64,000 nt of DNA. Origin: Ignisphaera aggregans DSM 17230. GTDB lineage: Archaea > Thermoproteota > Thermoprotei_A > Sulfolobales > Ignisphaeraceae. Both the position numbers and the translations under genes were made by a program. The notes under the pieces are model-generated. The model had not been told where the DNA came from and made no database searches. It was given only the letters and a program-made list of their open reading frames with translations. Location: contig CP002098.1 of NCBI GenBank assembly GCA_000145985.1, forward strand, positions 1,530,501-1,594,500. The letters run 5' to 3'. Shown one piece after another: positions 1 through 8,097 of the stretch (within the stretch, counting starts at the first letter, position 1; each line of letters starts with the position of its first letter).

Positions 1-119
1 GGTATAGGTGACATAGTTATAGATAGAATGTTGTAGGGAGATGGAGCTATGAATGCTATTACTATAAGCGATATTGATATCCAGAAAGCAGGGGTTTTAA
101 CGATACTCTTTAGATCCAT
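1..119 (-). CDS. flaJ: FlaJ/ArlJ, archaellum membrane platform protein (N-terminal fragment, cut by window edge)
   Basis: An open frame begins with ATG at 117-119, 9 bases after the flaI stop, with a GGTG ribosome site in that gap. It runs off the window start. The visible residues begin MDLKSIVKTPAFW and continue into a hydrophobic stretch that looks like a first membrane helix. In crenarchaeal fla operons the gene after flaI is flaJ, a polytopic T2SF-family protein that anchors the FlaI/FlaH motor. Identity is inferred from position plus hydrophobicity. Only about 39 residues are visible, so no family motif can be checked. Confidence 0.6.
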   Translation of the reverse strand, partial: MDLKSIVKTPAFWISISLIVIAFIAPSPYNILSITMSPI

Positions 120-128
120 GTAGACACC

Positions 129-1823
129 TTATAGGAGAGAACCTCTCTCAAGCCTTCTTAAAGCTGTTTCAATCCCAAGCTCATACGTCTTTACAATAGC
201 TTTCCACACATCGAAATAATTAAAAATCTTCTTTTCTACAAGAGTTCTAAGGAATTGTGCTCTTAGATCAAGTTCATCATATATCTTCTTCATATTAACT
301 CTAGATATACCTCTCATTACAGCTATCTTCTCCTCTAGTAGATGGCTTGCACCTCTTCCTCTAAATACAAATCTATCTCTAACAGGATCCCATACAAATA
401 CAGGTACATATATAATTGCATCTGCCTTAGGATCATATCCGATGATCTCATTTACACTTAGAACCCTTCTAACCATTACACCCTCTCTCCATACAGCACT
501 CTGAATAAGAACAAAGTTTAGATTATCCATAAACGTCTTTGGAATATTTATAGGATCTCCAGTAAGTCTCTGAACAACTCTTTCAACAGATGCTGCATGG
601 AATGTTGATAGAACTGGGTGTCCTGTCTGCATAGCTTGGAAAGCTATAGATGCTTCAACACCTCTTATCTCACCAACAATAATATAGTTTGGTCTCTGTC
701 TAAGAGCAGCTCTTAGAAGATCAAACATTGTTACAGAAGACTCCTTACTACCTGTATCCCTAGTAAGCTCTCTTACCCAATTTGGATGTGGAAACTGTAC
801 CTCTGCTGTATCCTCAATAGATACTATCTTACTTGTTGGTGGTATGAATACAGCTATAGCATTTAAAGTTGTTGTCTTTCCACTAGCAGTTTCACCACAT
901 ATAAATCCACTCATAGAATTATTGAGAAGCATCCATAGATATGCAGCTATCTTCTCATCAAATGTATTCCAAGCTATTAGCTGTGTAACACTTATGGGTA
1001 CCTTAGCAAATTTTCTTATCGTAAAGTTACTTCCATGGAGACTCACATCACTGCCATAAACAATGTTTATCCTTGATCCATCTGGAAGTGTTGCATCTAC
1101 TATAGGTCTTGCATGAGAGACAGGTTTTCCTATTCTCTCAGCAAGTTTTATGACAAATGTATCTAGTTCTTCCTCTGTCTTAAACTCTATATTTGTCTCT
1201 AGAGAACTAAATATCTTGTGTACAACATATATATATCCAGAGCCCTTACAAGTTATATCCTCTAGCCATGGATCTCTTATAAATGGCTCTAGTATCCCTA
1301 GCCCAACCTTCTCCCTCAGTATGTGGTATCTTAGATACTCAAGCTCTGGTCTATAGACAGGTATATACCTAGAGTTATTCTTTATCTTACCATAGTCTAC
1401 AGGTGTATCTACAACTCTTACAATCTTATCTAGTTTAGAGAGAATTACCTTCTTCCTCTCCTCTACATCCTCAGAAACATCCTTCTCAGTTATAAGCTCA
1501 GCAAGTCTAATCTCTAACATCTCCATAAGCCTTGGATCAGGCTTTGGAGGCTCTATAGCAACATACTTCCTATACCCACTAACAGTTCCCTGGGGAGGCA
1601 TATAGACATGGATGAATATTCCTTCTCCAAGTGGATAAACTATATTTACATTTCTAATCTTCTTAAGATCATAGCTAAGCTCATAAGTGTCATAAAATGT
1701 TGGTATTCCAACACTATTCGAAATACTCTCTATATATCTATATAGATAGGGATATATCTGCAATAATCTAGAGAATCTCTTATCAGAAACAACAATCTTC
1801 TTAACACTCTTTGTTACCGCCAT
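129..1823 (-). CDS. flaI: FlaI/ArlI, archaellum assembly and rotation ATPase
   Basis: A 564-residue type II/IV secretion ATPase (VirB11/PilT superfamily). The Walker A motif GETASGKTT is at about residues 309-317. The Walker B-like segment IIVGEIRG is near 378-386, followed by the family signature TGHPVLSTFHA. The upstream LEDITCKGSG block is typical of archaeal secretion ATPases. FlaI powers both assembly and rotation of the archaellum at the cytoplasmic face with FlaH and FlaJ. The ATG has a GGTGAG ribosome site and lies 9 bases after flaH. It differs from the two other T4P ATPases here (11773 and 29464) by its flaH/flaG/flaF neighbours, which assign it to the archaellum. It is slightly longer than usual FlaI (about 500-530 aa). 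Confidence 0.95.
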   Translation of the reverse strand: MAVTKSVKKIVVSDKRFSRLLQIYPYLYRYIESISNSVGIPTFYDTYELSYDLKKIRNVNIVYPLGEGIFIHVYMPPQGTVSGYRKYVAIEPPKPDPRLMEMLEIRLAELITEKDVSEDVEERKKVILSKLDKIVRVVDTPVDYGKIKNNSRYIPVYRPELEYLRYHILREKVGLGILEPFIRDPWLEDITCKGSGYIYVVHKIFSSLETNIEFKTEEELDTFVIKLAERIGKPVSHARPIVDATLPDGSRINIVYGSDVSLHGSNFTIRKFAKVPISVTQLIAWNTFDEKIAAYLWMLLNNSMSGFICGETASGKTTTLNAIAVFIPPTSKIVSIEDTAEVQFPHPNWVRELTRDTGSKESSVTMFDLLRAALRQRPNYIIVGEIRGVEASIAFQAMQTGHPVLSTFHAASVERVVQRLTGDPINIPKTFMDNLNFVLIQSAVWREGVMVRRVLSVNEIIGYDPKADAIIYVPVFVWDPVRDRFVFRGRGASHLLEEKIAVMRGISRVNMKKIYDELDLRAQFLRTLVEKKIFNYFDVWKAIVKTYELGIETALRRLERGSLL

Positions 1824-1832
1824 AGACTCACC

Positions 1833-2549
1833 CTAGGATCTAGCAACAGATAGTGGAAGAATCTTTATACCAAAAGCAGGATCTACATCAAATGCAATCA
1901 TATTGTCAACAGGCCCTAGAGCACCCCTAAGTTTTACTATCTCCATAGCCTTTATAATCCTTCCACCAATCTCAAAAGCCCTAAGCTTTATATATCCATC
2001 GCATATACTTCTAGCTCTAATCATTATCTCCTCTGGTAATGCTGATGGATGAATAACCAGTATTATCACCTTCCCCTGAGAAACAATATTCTTTGCTAGT
2101 GTTAGAAAGTCTAGAACAATACTCTTTGTAGCATATACAGCTAGAACACTAAAGGAATCCAATATAAATACATCCCATTGATCAACAGTTCTCTGCATAT
2201 ATCTCCCAACAATATGTAGAAGATATTTAGCTGTTGTCTTTGCCCATTTAGCACCCTCTATATGAACTGGATAAATATTTAGCAAACCCTTTAAGAAATA
2301 TCTAGAGATATCAATACTAACTCTCTTTGTCTGAAGAATAAATTCTCTAACAGTAGACTCTGTAGTTACATAGAATACCTTTAAACCCTCTTTAAGAGCT
2401 CCATAAGCAATCTGCTGAACAAAAACACTCTTCCCAGTACCATGATCACCCTCGATAAGGAGTAGAGATGGTATAGGAATACCACCGCCAAGCCTATTAT
2501 CAAGCTCCTCATTAGCAGTAGATATAACCTCAACCCTAGGTCTATCCAT
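1833..2549 (-). CDS. flaH: FlaH/ArlH, KaiC-like archaellum ATP-binding protein
   Basis: A RecA/KaiC-like protein of 238 residues from the ATG at 2547-2549. The Walker A motif GDHGTGKS lies near the N-terminus, and a Walker B-like hydrophobic strand ends in FILDSFS near the middle. FlaH binds ATP and docks on FlaI as part of the motor complex. The start is chosen because GGTGAT, embedded in the flaF stop codon region, sits just upstream of this ATG. A GTG three codons earlier (2556-2558) would overlap flaF and has no ribosome site. Tightly coupled between flaF and flaI, as in Sulfolobus. Confidence 0.93.
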   Translation of the reverse strand: MDRPRVEVISTANEELDNRLGGGIPIPSLLLIEGDHGTGKSVFVQQIAYGALKEGLKVFYVTTESTVREFILQTKRVSIDISRYFLKGLLNIYPVHIEGAKWAKTTAKYLLHIVGRYMQRTVDQWDVFILDSFSVLAVYATKSIVLDFLTLAKNIVSQGKVIILVIHPSALPEEIMIRARSICDGYIKLRAFEIGGRIIKAMEIVKLRGALGPVDNMIAFDVDPAFGIKILPLSVARS

Positions 2550-2554
2550 ATATA

Positions 2555-3085
2555 TCACCCAGCTACATAGACGTAATGTGTCTTTCCACCAGCGAGAAAA
2601 ACCACTATCTCTATATAGGAACCTGGATCTATATAGCTTGGAGCTAAAGCCTCTATAACAAGAGTCTCACCGGGTTTAAGTGAGAATCTATTGACAGGAT
2701 ATACAATATTGTTGACTAATATGTATAGAGGTGTCCATGAACCTCTTACGGGATTAGAGCTATATCTCAATAGATATGTACTCCCACTATTTATCGTCAT
2801 TGATATCTCTATCTTTGTTATATCTGTAATTGGTATAGATCCACTATTTAGGAGATAGATATATGCTGTACCATTGCTATAGATAGTAGTGTTTACAATC
2901 TTCATCTCTATCACTCTAGAGCTATCTCTTATCCCTTTAATGCTCTGCATATATATTGATGTTATTGATGAGAATACTGTGTATATACTAAATATTGCTA
3001 GTAATAGAATTGCTATAGATATTATCCCAGCTGATATAGGATCAGAGATTCCTTTCATAGATCTATCCACTATAGATATACTCAT
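2555..3085 (-). CDS. flaF: FlaF/ArlF-like archaellum stator protein
   Basis: About 176 residues with one N-terminal membrane helix (ISAGIISIAILLLAIFSIYT) followed by a beta-rich extracellular domain. This is the layout of FlaF/FlaG proteins, which form the stator that links the archaellum to the S-layer. It sits between flaG and flaH as in the crenarchaeal order B-X-G-F-H-I-J. An alternative start lies four codons upstream (3097). The gene overlaps the 3' end of flaG by about 20 bases, which implies translational coupling. Assignment as FlaF rather than FlaG rests on gene order and on the next protein matching FlaG better. Confidence 0.8.
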   Translation of the reverse strand: MSISIVDRSMKGISDPISAGIISIAILLLAIFSIYTVFSSITSIYMQSIKGIRDSSRVIEMKIVNTTIYSNGTAYIYLLNSGSIPITDITKIEISMTINSGSTYLLRYSSNPVRGSWTPLYILVNNIVYPVNRFSLKPGETLVIEALAPSYIDPGSYIEIVVFLAGGKTHYVYVAG

Positions 3086-3548
3086 TTTGAACACCATTTG
3101 GTAGAGCTATTCTTATATTGAATGGTATGGAGAAATCTGTAGCATTATATATTCTTATTATTAGTGTTTCTCCAACTCTCCACACACCATCATTCTGTAT
3201 CTCTGTAAAGTTCCAGTGGTTTGGATATGCTGTCTGGCTATATGTATATAGCTGGAGTTTGTCGGTGTCATATACATATATATCTATCTTCATAATCTCA
3301 TCTATAGATATATCCCTTGAACCAATATTCTTTACAAACATAACTATATGTCTATTGCTATTAGTTGTATTTAGAGCTACATAGACAATATCTATAGATG
3401 TTGCTATTCTATCCCTAGCCTCCCTACTACTCATCCTCACAACATTATTGATAATACCTATCTGTGATATTAGTGCTGTACTAAGCATAGAAGCCATTAT
3501 TATCCCTGCTATAACAAGTATAGCTGTATTAACACCTTCAGAAGCCAT
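3063..3548 (-). CDS. flaG: FlaG/ArlG, archaellum stator protein
   Basis: A 161-residue protein starting MASEGVNTAILVIAGII. This is the MASE-plus-helix N-terminus seen in FlaG, followed by a soluble beta-sandwich-like domain (HIVMFVKNIGSRDIS, typical of archaellin-fold stator proteins). FlaG forms a periplasmic filament capped by FlaF that supports the rotating archaellum. The ATG is preceded by GGTGAT overlapping the stop of the upstream coiled-coil gene (4-base gap). It overlaps flaF at its 3' end. Confidence 0.85.
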   Translation of the reverse strand: MASEGVNTAILVIAGIIMASMLSTALISQIGIINNVVRMSSREARDRIATSIDIVYVALNTTNSNRHIVMFVKNIGSRDISIDEIMKIDIYVYDTDKLQLYTYSQTAYPNHWNFTEIQNDGVWRVGETLIIRIYNATDFSIPFNIRIALPNGVQNEYIYSG

Positions 3549-3552
3549 AGCA

Positions 3553-4470
3553 TCACCTATTTGTAGCTATATCAACAAGCTCCTTGTCGGCATCCTTATC
3601 CTCTACACCAAATATCTTTGCAAATGTGTATAGAGATACTATCTGTTCAGTAGCCTTAACACCCATCTTCCTAGCTGTATATACAAATTCAACTATATCT
3701 AAAGCAATATTTCTCTCATCAGTAGTTATAATACCTATATCAGAGGAGAATCTTATAATACCATCGACAATCTCCTTAGGAAACTTTGTAAGCATATCAT
3801 CAACCCACTTAATAAGCTTTATAAATCCTCCAAGACCTATCCTCCTAATACTAGGGCTAACCTCAACAACATGTTTCTCAGCCTTCTCCACACCTATCTC
3901 CTTTTCCTCACCATGCTTCTCAGCTCTCTCCTCCCCAGATCTTCCACCAACCCTCTTCTCAATAGCCTCAAAAGCCTTCTCAATATCCTCTAGAGATGGA
4001 GCTCTCTCCCTAGAGATCTCAGTATAGCTTCTAAGAACATTGAATGGATTTGTGGCCTCAGATATACTTGCTCTAATATCTACAAGAGCATTCCTAATAT
4101 CCTCTAAACTCCTATTAAACTCCTCTCTAAGATTCTTAACCTCCTCCTCAACAGTATTTATCCTAGAACTAAAATCTCTAAGCTTTGTCTCTACAAGACT
4201 TGTAATAGTATTGACAAGAGACTCCTCAATCTTCTTAAAATCTAACATCTGTTGGACCGCCATCTGAGGCTGCTCCGCCACAGCTCCACTCTCTACACCT
4301 TCTACAGGTTCTTCAGCTTCCTCTACAACAACCTCTTGTTCTTCTCTATGCTGAAATCTCCTCATCAGCGGATGTACAAGTGTTCTGCATATAAAGCAGT
4401 TGCATGGCCACTCAACATCATTTCTATTCTTATCAACACCCCTTATCTCCTCAGCAACTTCAGCACCCAT
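3553..4470 (-). CDS. Archaellum accessory coiled-coil protein (ArlX / ArlCDE-like)
   Basis: A 305-residue soluble protein. The N-terminus carries a Cys-rich patch (CNCFICRT, about residues 23-30). A long acidic linker follows, then heptad-rich coiled coil between about residues 75 and 140, a second charged linker, and a compact helical C-terminal domain (about 215-300, FIKLIKWVDDMLTKFPKEIV onward). Its place between the regulator and flaG is that of flaX in Sulfolobus or flaC/D/E in euryarchaea. Unlike Sulfolobus FlaX it has no N-terminal membrane helix, so it could be closer to the cytosolic FlaCDE switch-linked ring proteins. The Cys cluster may bind a metal. The specific subfamily is uncertain. 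Confidence 0.7.
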   Translation of the reverse strand: MGAEVAEEIRGVDKNRNDVEWPCNCFICRTLVHPLMRRFQHREEQEVVVEEAEEPVEGVESGAVAEQPQMAVQQMLDFKKIEESLVNTITSLVETKLRDFSSRINTVEEEVKNLREEFNRSLEDIRNALVDIRASISEATNPFNVLRSYTEISRERAPSLEDIEKAFEAIEKRVGGRSGEERAEKHGEEKEIGVEKAEKHVVEVSPSIRRIGLGGFIKLIKWVDDMLTKFPKEIVDGIIRFSSDIGIITTDERNIALDIVEFVYTARKMGVKATEQIVSLYTFAKIFGVEDKDADKELVDIATNR

Positions 4471-4492
4471 GTTACCACCCTATCGCTATACT

Positions 4493-5404
4493 TTATACAG
4501 CATTGTGTGCTACTGCAAACATTAGCCCTATTATAGCTGTTGATAGTGCTAGGACTATTGGTGCTATATATGGATTTAGAAGAGATATATACATAGAGAT
4601 AGCAAGTATTGCTAGGGATATTCTTGTAATGAATCTTACAACTATTCTTGGATGTGCAGATCCTATTAGTTTTGAAGCTAGTGTTGCTAGTACTGATTTC
4701 TTATATTTTAGGTAGTATGGATGTCTATAGAACACAGTCATACCATCGTCTGTTAGTCTATACCAGGGCTGTGTAATGCTTATTCTCACACCTATACTAA
4801 GTTTTGTAAATATCTTTGAGAGGACTCTTCTAAGCCTCGACTCTTTCTCAAACCTCTTAAAGAGTCTTATAGGACTTGTCTTCTCAGAGAACATATCTAG
4901 ATATGACTTTGCTCTCTCAGGACTAAGCTTCATAGCCTCTGCAATTCTTGTCAAAGGAAGTTCACCTCTTCTAGAGGTTGCTATAGCTATTATTGCATCA
5001 GCTATATGGTCATACATAACCATATTGCCTATGAAATCAGGTAGAAGCATCTTTCTACTCTCTCTCCTACTCCTAAACATATCGTTGAATCCATTTATTG
5101 TTTTTATAAGCTTAGAATAGTACTCCTCACCCTCACTAGAAAGTCTATACATATCAATACTCCCGTCAGACTCCTTAACGACAAGACCCTTAGAAACAAG
5201 CTTCCTAATAGCATCCTGAACAGTTTTATACCTCAGACCAGTAGCTATAGATATATCCTTAACCGTGGAGCCATTCCTAGAATTTGCAAGAGCAATAATA
5301 ATCTTTAGCTGTACAGACCCCCTGGCAAAATCTATCATAGAATCGAGCTCTCTAAGCACATCAACCTTAGATAGATGGGCAATATACTCATTATCTATGC
5401 CCAT
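4493..5404 (-). CDS. ArnR-like membrane-bound winged-helix regulator of the archaellum
   Basis: About 303 residues. An N-terminal winged helix (about 25-90; STVKDISIATGLRYKTVQDA as recognition region, then KGLVVKES as wing) is followed by a middle domain. Two membrane helices end the chain (ISLAILAISMYISLL and IAPIVLALSTAIIGLMFAVA). This one-component layout, DNA-binding domain inside and C-terminal helix pair, is that of Sulfolobus ArnR/ArnR1, which activate flaB under starvation. Here the gene lies inside the archaellum operon. The ATG at 5402-5404 is chosen because GAGGTGAAGGTG precedes it; an upstream in-frame start would lie inside the preceding gene. It overlaps that gene by 14 bases. 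Homology is inferred from architecture and context, not from alignment. Confidence 0.75.
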   Translation of the reverse strand: MGIDNEYIAHLSKVDVLRELDSMIDFARGSVQLKIIIALANSRNGSTVKDISIATGLRYKTVQDAIRKLVSKGLVVKESDGSIDMYRLSSEGEEYYSKLIKTINGFNDMFRSRRESRKMLLPDFIGNMVMYDHIADAIIAIATSRRGELPLTRIAEAMKLSPERAKSYLDMFSEKTSPIRLFKRFEKESRLRRVLSKIFTKLSIGVRISITQPWYRLTDDGMTVFYRHPYYLKYKKSVLATLASKLIGSAHPRIVVRFITRISLAILAISMYISLLNPYIAPIVLALSTAIIGLMFAVAHNAV

Positions 5405-5672
5405 CACCTTCACCTCTATCAACACTCTCAAGACTAAAAACAAGTTCTAGAATAGATGGAGACTCTATAGATACCCTAGAAACCTTCAAGCCCCTCAGCC
5501 TAGCAAACTCATCAAGCCTCCTCAAAATCTCTCTAACATCATCAAGATCAACTCTATCAAAAACTCTAACCCTAACCTCAAAACCCTCGCCAATACATAT
5601 AGCTATAGCATCATAAAACTCATCTCCAAACCTAATATTATTGTCCTCAACATCGCTACAGATACCACTCAT
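5391..5672 (-). CDS. Small conserved-looking protein of the archaellum operon, function unknown
   Basis: 93 residues, acidic, predicted alpha/beta with a central helix (DLDDVREILRRLDEFARLRG) between beta strands. No membrane segment or known motif was recognised. Its 3' end overlaps the ArnR-like regulator by 14 bases, so translation of the two is probably coupled and a regulatory or partner role is plausible. It could be a small sensor or anti-regulator subunit, but nothing in the sequence proves this. Confidence 0.65.
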   Translation of the reverse strand: MSGICSDVEDNNIRFGDEFYDAIAICIGEGFEVRVRVFDRVDLDDVREILRRLDEFARLRGLKVSRVSIESPSILELVFSLESVDRGEGDGHR

Positions 5673-5773
5673 ATCTATCCCAATAATATATACAGCAGTA
5701 GCACAACAAAACCATTAAAATCTAGAGAGAAAAACAATAGAGACACATTCAACCCATTAAAAAGATGCACACC

Positions 5774-6043
5774 TTAAAAACCGGCAGTAATAGCAGTAGG
5801 CCTTCTAAATATGTATATAAAGAATGAGAAGAGGATGTGGAAACCAATAACAAGAAAAACAATAGCTAGTACAAGGAGAGCTATATAGAGATACAGATTA
5901 TCTATAGATCTAGAGTATAGAGAGATGTAGAGACCTAGAAAAAGAGATGTAAAACCAATCAAAATAACAACTATGTGGAAAGCCTTTGAAACATTATGTC
6001 TAGGAGAAGATTTTGATAAAAAAATAGTTTTTGATATATACAT
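5774..6043 (-). CDS. Small two-helix membrane protein downstream of flaB
   Basis: 89 residues with two membrane helices (HIVVILIGFTSLFLGLYISL and LYIALLVLAIVFLVIGFHIL) and a short polar N-terminus. It starts 25 bases after the flaB stop with a TTAGGTG ribosome site, so it is likely co-transcribed with flaB. No family was recognised. Its position between archaellin and the regulator suggests an archaellum accessory or regulatory membrane role. Confidence 0.65.
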   Translation of the reverse strand: MYISKTIFLSKSSPRHNVSKAFHIVVILIGFTSLFLGLYISLYSRSIDNLYLYIALLVLAIVFLVIGFHILFSFFIYIFRRPTAITAGF

Positions 6044-6068
6044 ATCTTTGCACCTAACAGCACAGGCC

Positions 6069-7268
6069 TTAGCCTAGGTCGACAACACCCTGGGTAAGAC
6101 TTGGAGGTACATTCCTCTCAATAGTTAGTGGAGCACCTATAGGCACTCTAACCTCAAGCTTAATAGTATCATAGCTCTGCGGCATTGCAGTATTATCATT
6201 ATAGTATGTCAGCATCAAAATCTTTTCACCAGGATCAAGCACAGTATCATCATTAACCTTGGCAACCCAGTCCATAACAGTAACAACCTTACCACCAGCA
6301 AACTTAGCAAAGAACTCCTTAAATGTTAAACCAGTGGAATCAACATCATCAGGCAAACCAATGACAAAAGCATATGGTAGTCTGCTACATGATATGCTTA
6401 CCTCAACATAATACGCATTCTGGTCAATCGTAATAGTGCTCCCAGATGTACTAGTGCCATTTACAGCTCTTATAGTGGTAACAACTTGTTGTAAAGGCTC
6501 ATTATAAATAATGTATCCTTTATAGGTCTGAGTTACTGGATTTCCATCAAACTTAACTTTAACACTGGCTGTACCACTTTTAAGCTCTAGATTATAATCC
6601 TGATCACTAGTTTCTGTGATTTTCCTATATGTTATACTTGATACACATTCATATACATAGAATTTCAGCACATCTCCTTTCTTTCCACTAATTTTTGGAG
6701 CAGCCATTGTACTTACTATTTTATATGTAGCACCACTATTAATATCGTAGGTATTAGTGCCACCTTGAGTGTTGGGGGTTAGGAGGTAGAAATTGCCATT
6801 GGGATCTTTAGTCAGGTTGTAAATCTCCTGTGTTTCTCCAAGGTTGACTACTGTTTTAGTTATATTTGCCAATGTATCTGGTGTGTCTACTGGTGTTAGT
6901 ACTGCCATTAGATAGGTGTTTGCTATTGCTATTCCTCTTTGTGGGCTCCAGTAACCTACTATTGATTTGCCTGGTGTTAGATCTACCATGTATTGTCCTG
7001 TTGATAGCTTTATAGGTACATAGATATAACTTATTCTAGAGATAGAAGTATCTACTGTTGCTACAACTGAGCCGTCTACCATTAGTGCGCTGCTAGATTC
7101 TCCCAAACCTCTCTGCATTACTTGTCTGCTTTGCTGTGTTGTGAAGAATCCCATGTTTAGTACTACGAATGCTAGTGCTGCTGCTACTATTACGAATGCT
7201 ATCATTACTATTGCTGCTTCTATACCCACTATTCCTCTTTTCAGTGTTTTCCTATTTGTTTTACCCAT
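6069..7268 (-). CDS. flaB: Archaellin FlaB/ArlB, filament subunit
   Basis: 399 residues. The N-terminus is a class III signal peptide ([12 protein letters not shown], cut before [10 protein letters not shown]) followed by the long hydrophobic helix shared by archaellins and type IV pilins. The rest is a beta-rich extracellular domain with N-x-S/T glycosylation sequons and two Cys pairs. FlaB polymerises into the archaellum after cleavage by PibD/FlaK. At 399 aa it is larger than most crenarchaeal archaellins (about 300 aa). It is the only archaellin in the window and heads the operon, being furthest upstream and separated from the rest by small genes. Confidence 0.93.
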   Translation of the reverse strand: MGKTNRKTLKRGIVGIEAAIVMIAFVIVAAALAFVVLNMGFFTTQQSRQVMQRGLGESSSALMVDGSVVATVDTSISRISYIYVPIKLSTGQYMVDLTPGKSIVGYWSPQRGIAIANTYLMAVLTPVDTPDTLANITKTVVNLGETQEIYNLTKDPNGNFYLLTPNTQGGTNTYDINSGATYKIVSTMAAPKISGKKGDVLKFYVYECVSSITYRKITETSDQDYNLELKSGTASVKVKFDGNPVTQTYKGYIIYNEPLQQVVTTIRAVNGTSTSGSTITIDQNAYYVEVSISCSRLPYAFVIGLPDDVDSTGLTFKEFFAKFAGGKVVTVMDWVAKVNDDTVLDPGEKILMLTYYNDNTAMPQSYDTIKLEVRVPIGAPLTIERNVPPSLTQGVVDLG

Positions 7269-7292
7269 TTTTCCATCCCGAGTACCTCTTTG

Positions 7293-7326
7293 GTGTTTTT
7301 GTGCTAGATACCTTGTGTTTTTGTGC
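7293..7326. repeat. 12-bp direct repeat pair in the flaB 5' region
   Basis: GTGTTTTTGTGC occurs at 7293-7304 and again at 7315-7326, perfect copies spaced 22 bp start to start (about two helical turns). They lie 25-58 bp upstream of the flaB start codon, around or just downstream of the likely transcription start. They are candidate binding sites for the ArnR-like regulator encoded downstream. Function is inferred. Confidence 0.6.
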
Positions 7327-7340
7327 CGACTGCTGGTCTA

Positions 7341-7391
7341 GATAAACCTGTTTTTCTTTGAATTGAATGTTGTAGTCATGTATATACTGAT
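7341..7391 (-). promoter_or_regulatory. flaB promoter candidates
   Basis: Two TATA-like elements, read on the minus strand: AGGTTTATC (7341-7349) and GTATATAC within 7377-7391. The first would place the transcription start near the upstream copy of the direct repeat; the second would give a leader of about 90 bases containing both repeats. Which one is used cannot be decided from sequence. Confidence 0.4.
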
Positions 7392-7544
7392 AACCATATC
7401 TCTATGGCTATGTCTATGGCTTAGCTAATTCGCTATGGCTATCCATTCCTCTGGCAATAGCTAAATATTCTTGGGTGTTCTAGACATATCTTGTTCTATA
7501 GCTCGCTTTCTATTCTTTGTTGGATAGCCATTATACGCACAAGA

Positions 7545-7553
7545 TTTATATAA
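7545..7553 (+). promoter_or_regulatory. TATA box for the small genes at 7605 and 7750
   Basis: TTTATATAA is a strong archaeal TATA element. Transcription would begin about 25-30 bases downstream, leaving a short leader before the ATG at 7605. It supports the 7605 reading frame being expressed. Confidence 0.5.
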
Positions 7554-7604
7554 TCTACTCCATATACAGTATTAGGTAGTTATAGTTGAATTGTGGTAGA
7601 GACT

Positions 7605-7727
7605 ATGGCTAGCTATAGTCCAAGGGTTGAAAAACACAGCTTACTTCTTATTGATAGAGATGTTGATGAGATGTTTATTATTGGAGAGGAGATAAATGTG
7701 TATAAAGCTTATAAGTTACAGAGCTAA
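7605..7727 (+). CDS. 40-residue small protein, unknown
   Basis: ATG at 7605, stop at 7725-7727. The frame encodes a 40-residue polar peptide beginning MASYSPRVEKHS. It has a good TATA box at the right distance and codon use like its neighbours. It ends 9 bases before the ribosome site of the next gene, so the two could form an operon. No family recognised; the short length leaves the call uncertain. Confidence 0.45.
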   Translation: MASYSPRVEKHSLLLIDRDVDEMFIIGEEINVYKAYKLQS

Positions 7728-7749
7728 ATAATATTGGGGGTGGAGCAAA

Positions 7750-8079
7750 ATAGCTAGTGGTGTAGAGTCTCTAAAGCTTCATATTAGAAGATATCTCAAT
7801 ACTGTTGTACCTGGCTATATACATATTATTGATGCATATAGTGTTAAGAAATATGGTTTACCTGCTATAGATCTATTTCTATCGGATCCAACAAAACTTT
7901 ATGAGGTTCTTATAGAGTATTATAGGGATAGTTTTACAGCTGATTTTGCGCTACAGAAATTCTTTCTAAGGCCTCTGGCTATGAAGGCTGGAGATACATT
8001 GCTTGAGGAAAGACTTCTACAGGTAATAAAGCAGAGGAGGGTTGAGGAGTTTAGGGAGCTTCTAAAAAGAATTGTATAG
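7750..8079 (+). CDS. Unknown helical protein with apparent AUA start codon (or start-codon mutation)
   Basis: The frame is open from 7732 to the TAG at 8077-8079 and has clean coding character, but contains no ATG, GTG or TTG until near its end. A strong ribosome site GGGGTGG (7737-7743) sits 6 bases before ATA at 7750-7752, exactly where a start is expected. The following codons read ASGVESLKLHIRRY. From there it would be a 110-residue, mostly helical protein (LYEVLIEYYRDSFTADF, LLQVIKQRRVEEFRELLKR). It either uses a rare AUA start or is a recent loss of ATG (one base change). The fold recalls small archaeal NitrOD5/DUF3227-type domains, but that resemblance is weak. Confidence 0.6.
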   Translation: MASGVESLKLHIRRYLNTVVPGYIHIIDAYSVKKYGLPAIDLFLSDPTKLYEVLIEYYRDSFTADFALQKFFLRPLAMKAGDTLLEERLLQVIKQRRVEEFRELLKRIV

Positions 8080-8097
8080 ATTAGACCCCTATAGACT

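Noticed and set aside
3584-4536. Plus-strand open frames opposite the coiled-coil gene
   Set aside because: They are shadows of the repetitive, charged coiled-coil gene on the minus strand; they have no ribosome site and no sensible composition.
7605-8079. One single gene disrupted by a frameshift between 7605 and 8079
   Set aside because: The second frame has its own strong ribosome site at the right distance from ATA 7750, and a TAA lies in its frame just before, so two genes fit better.
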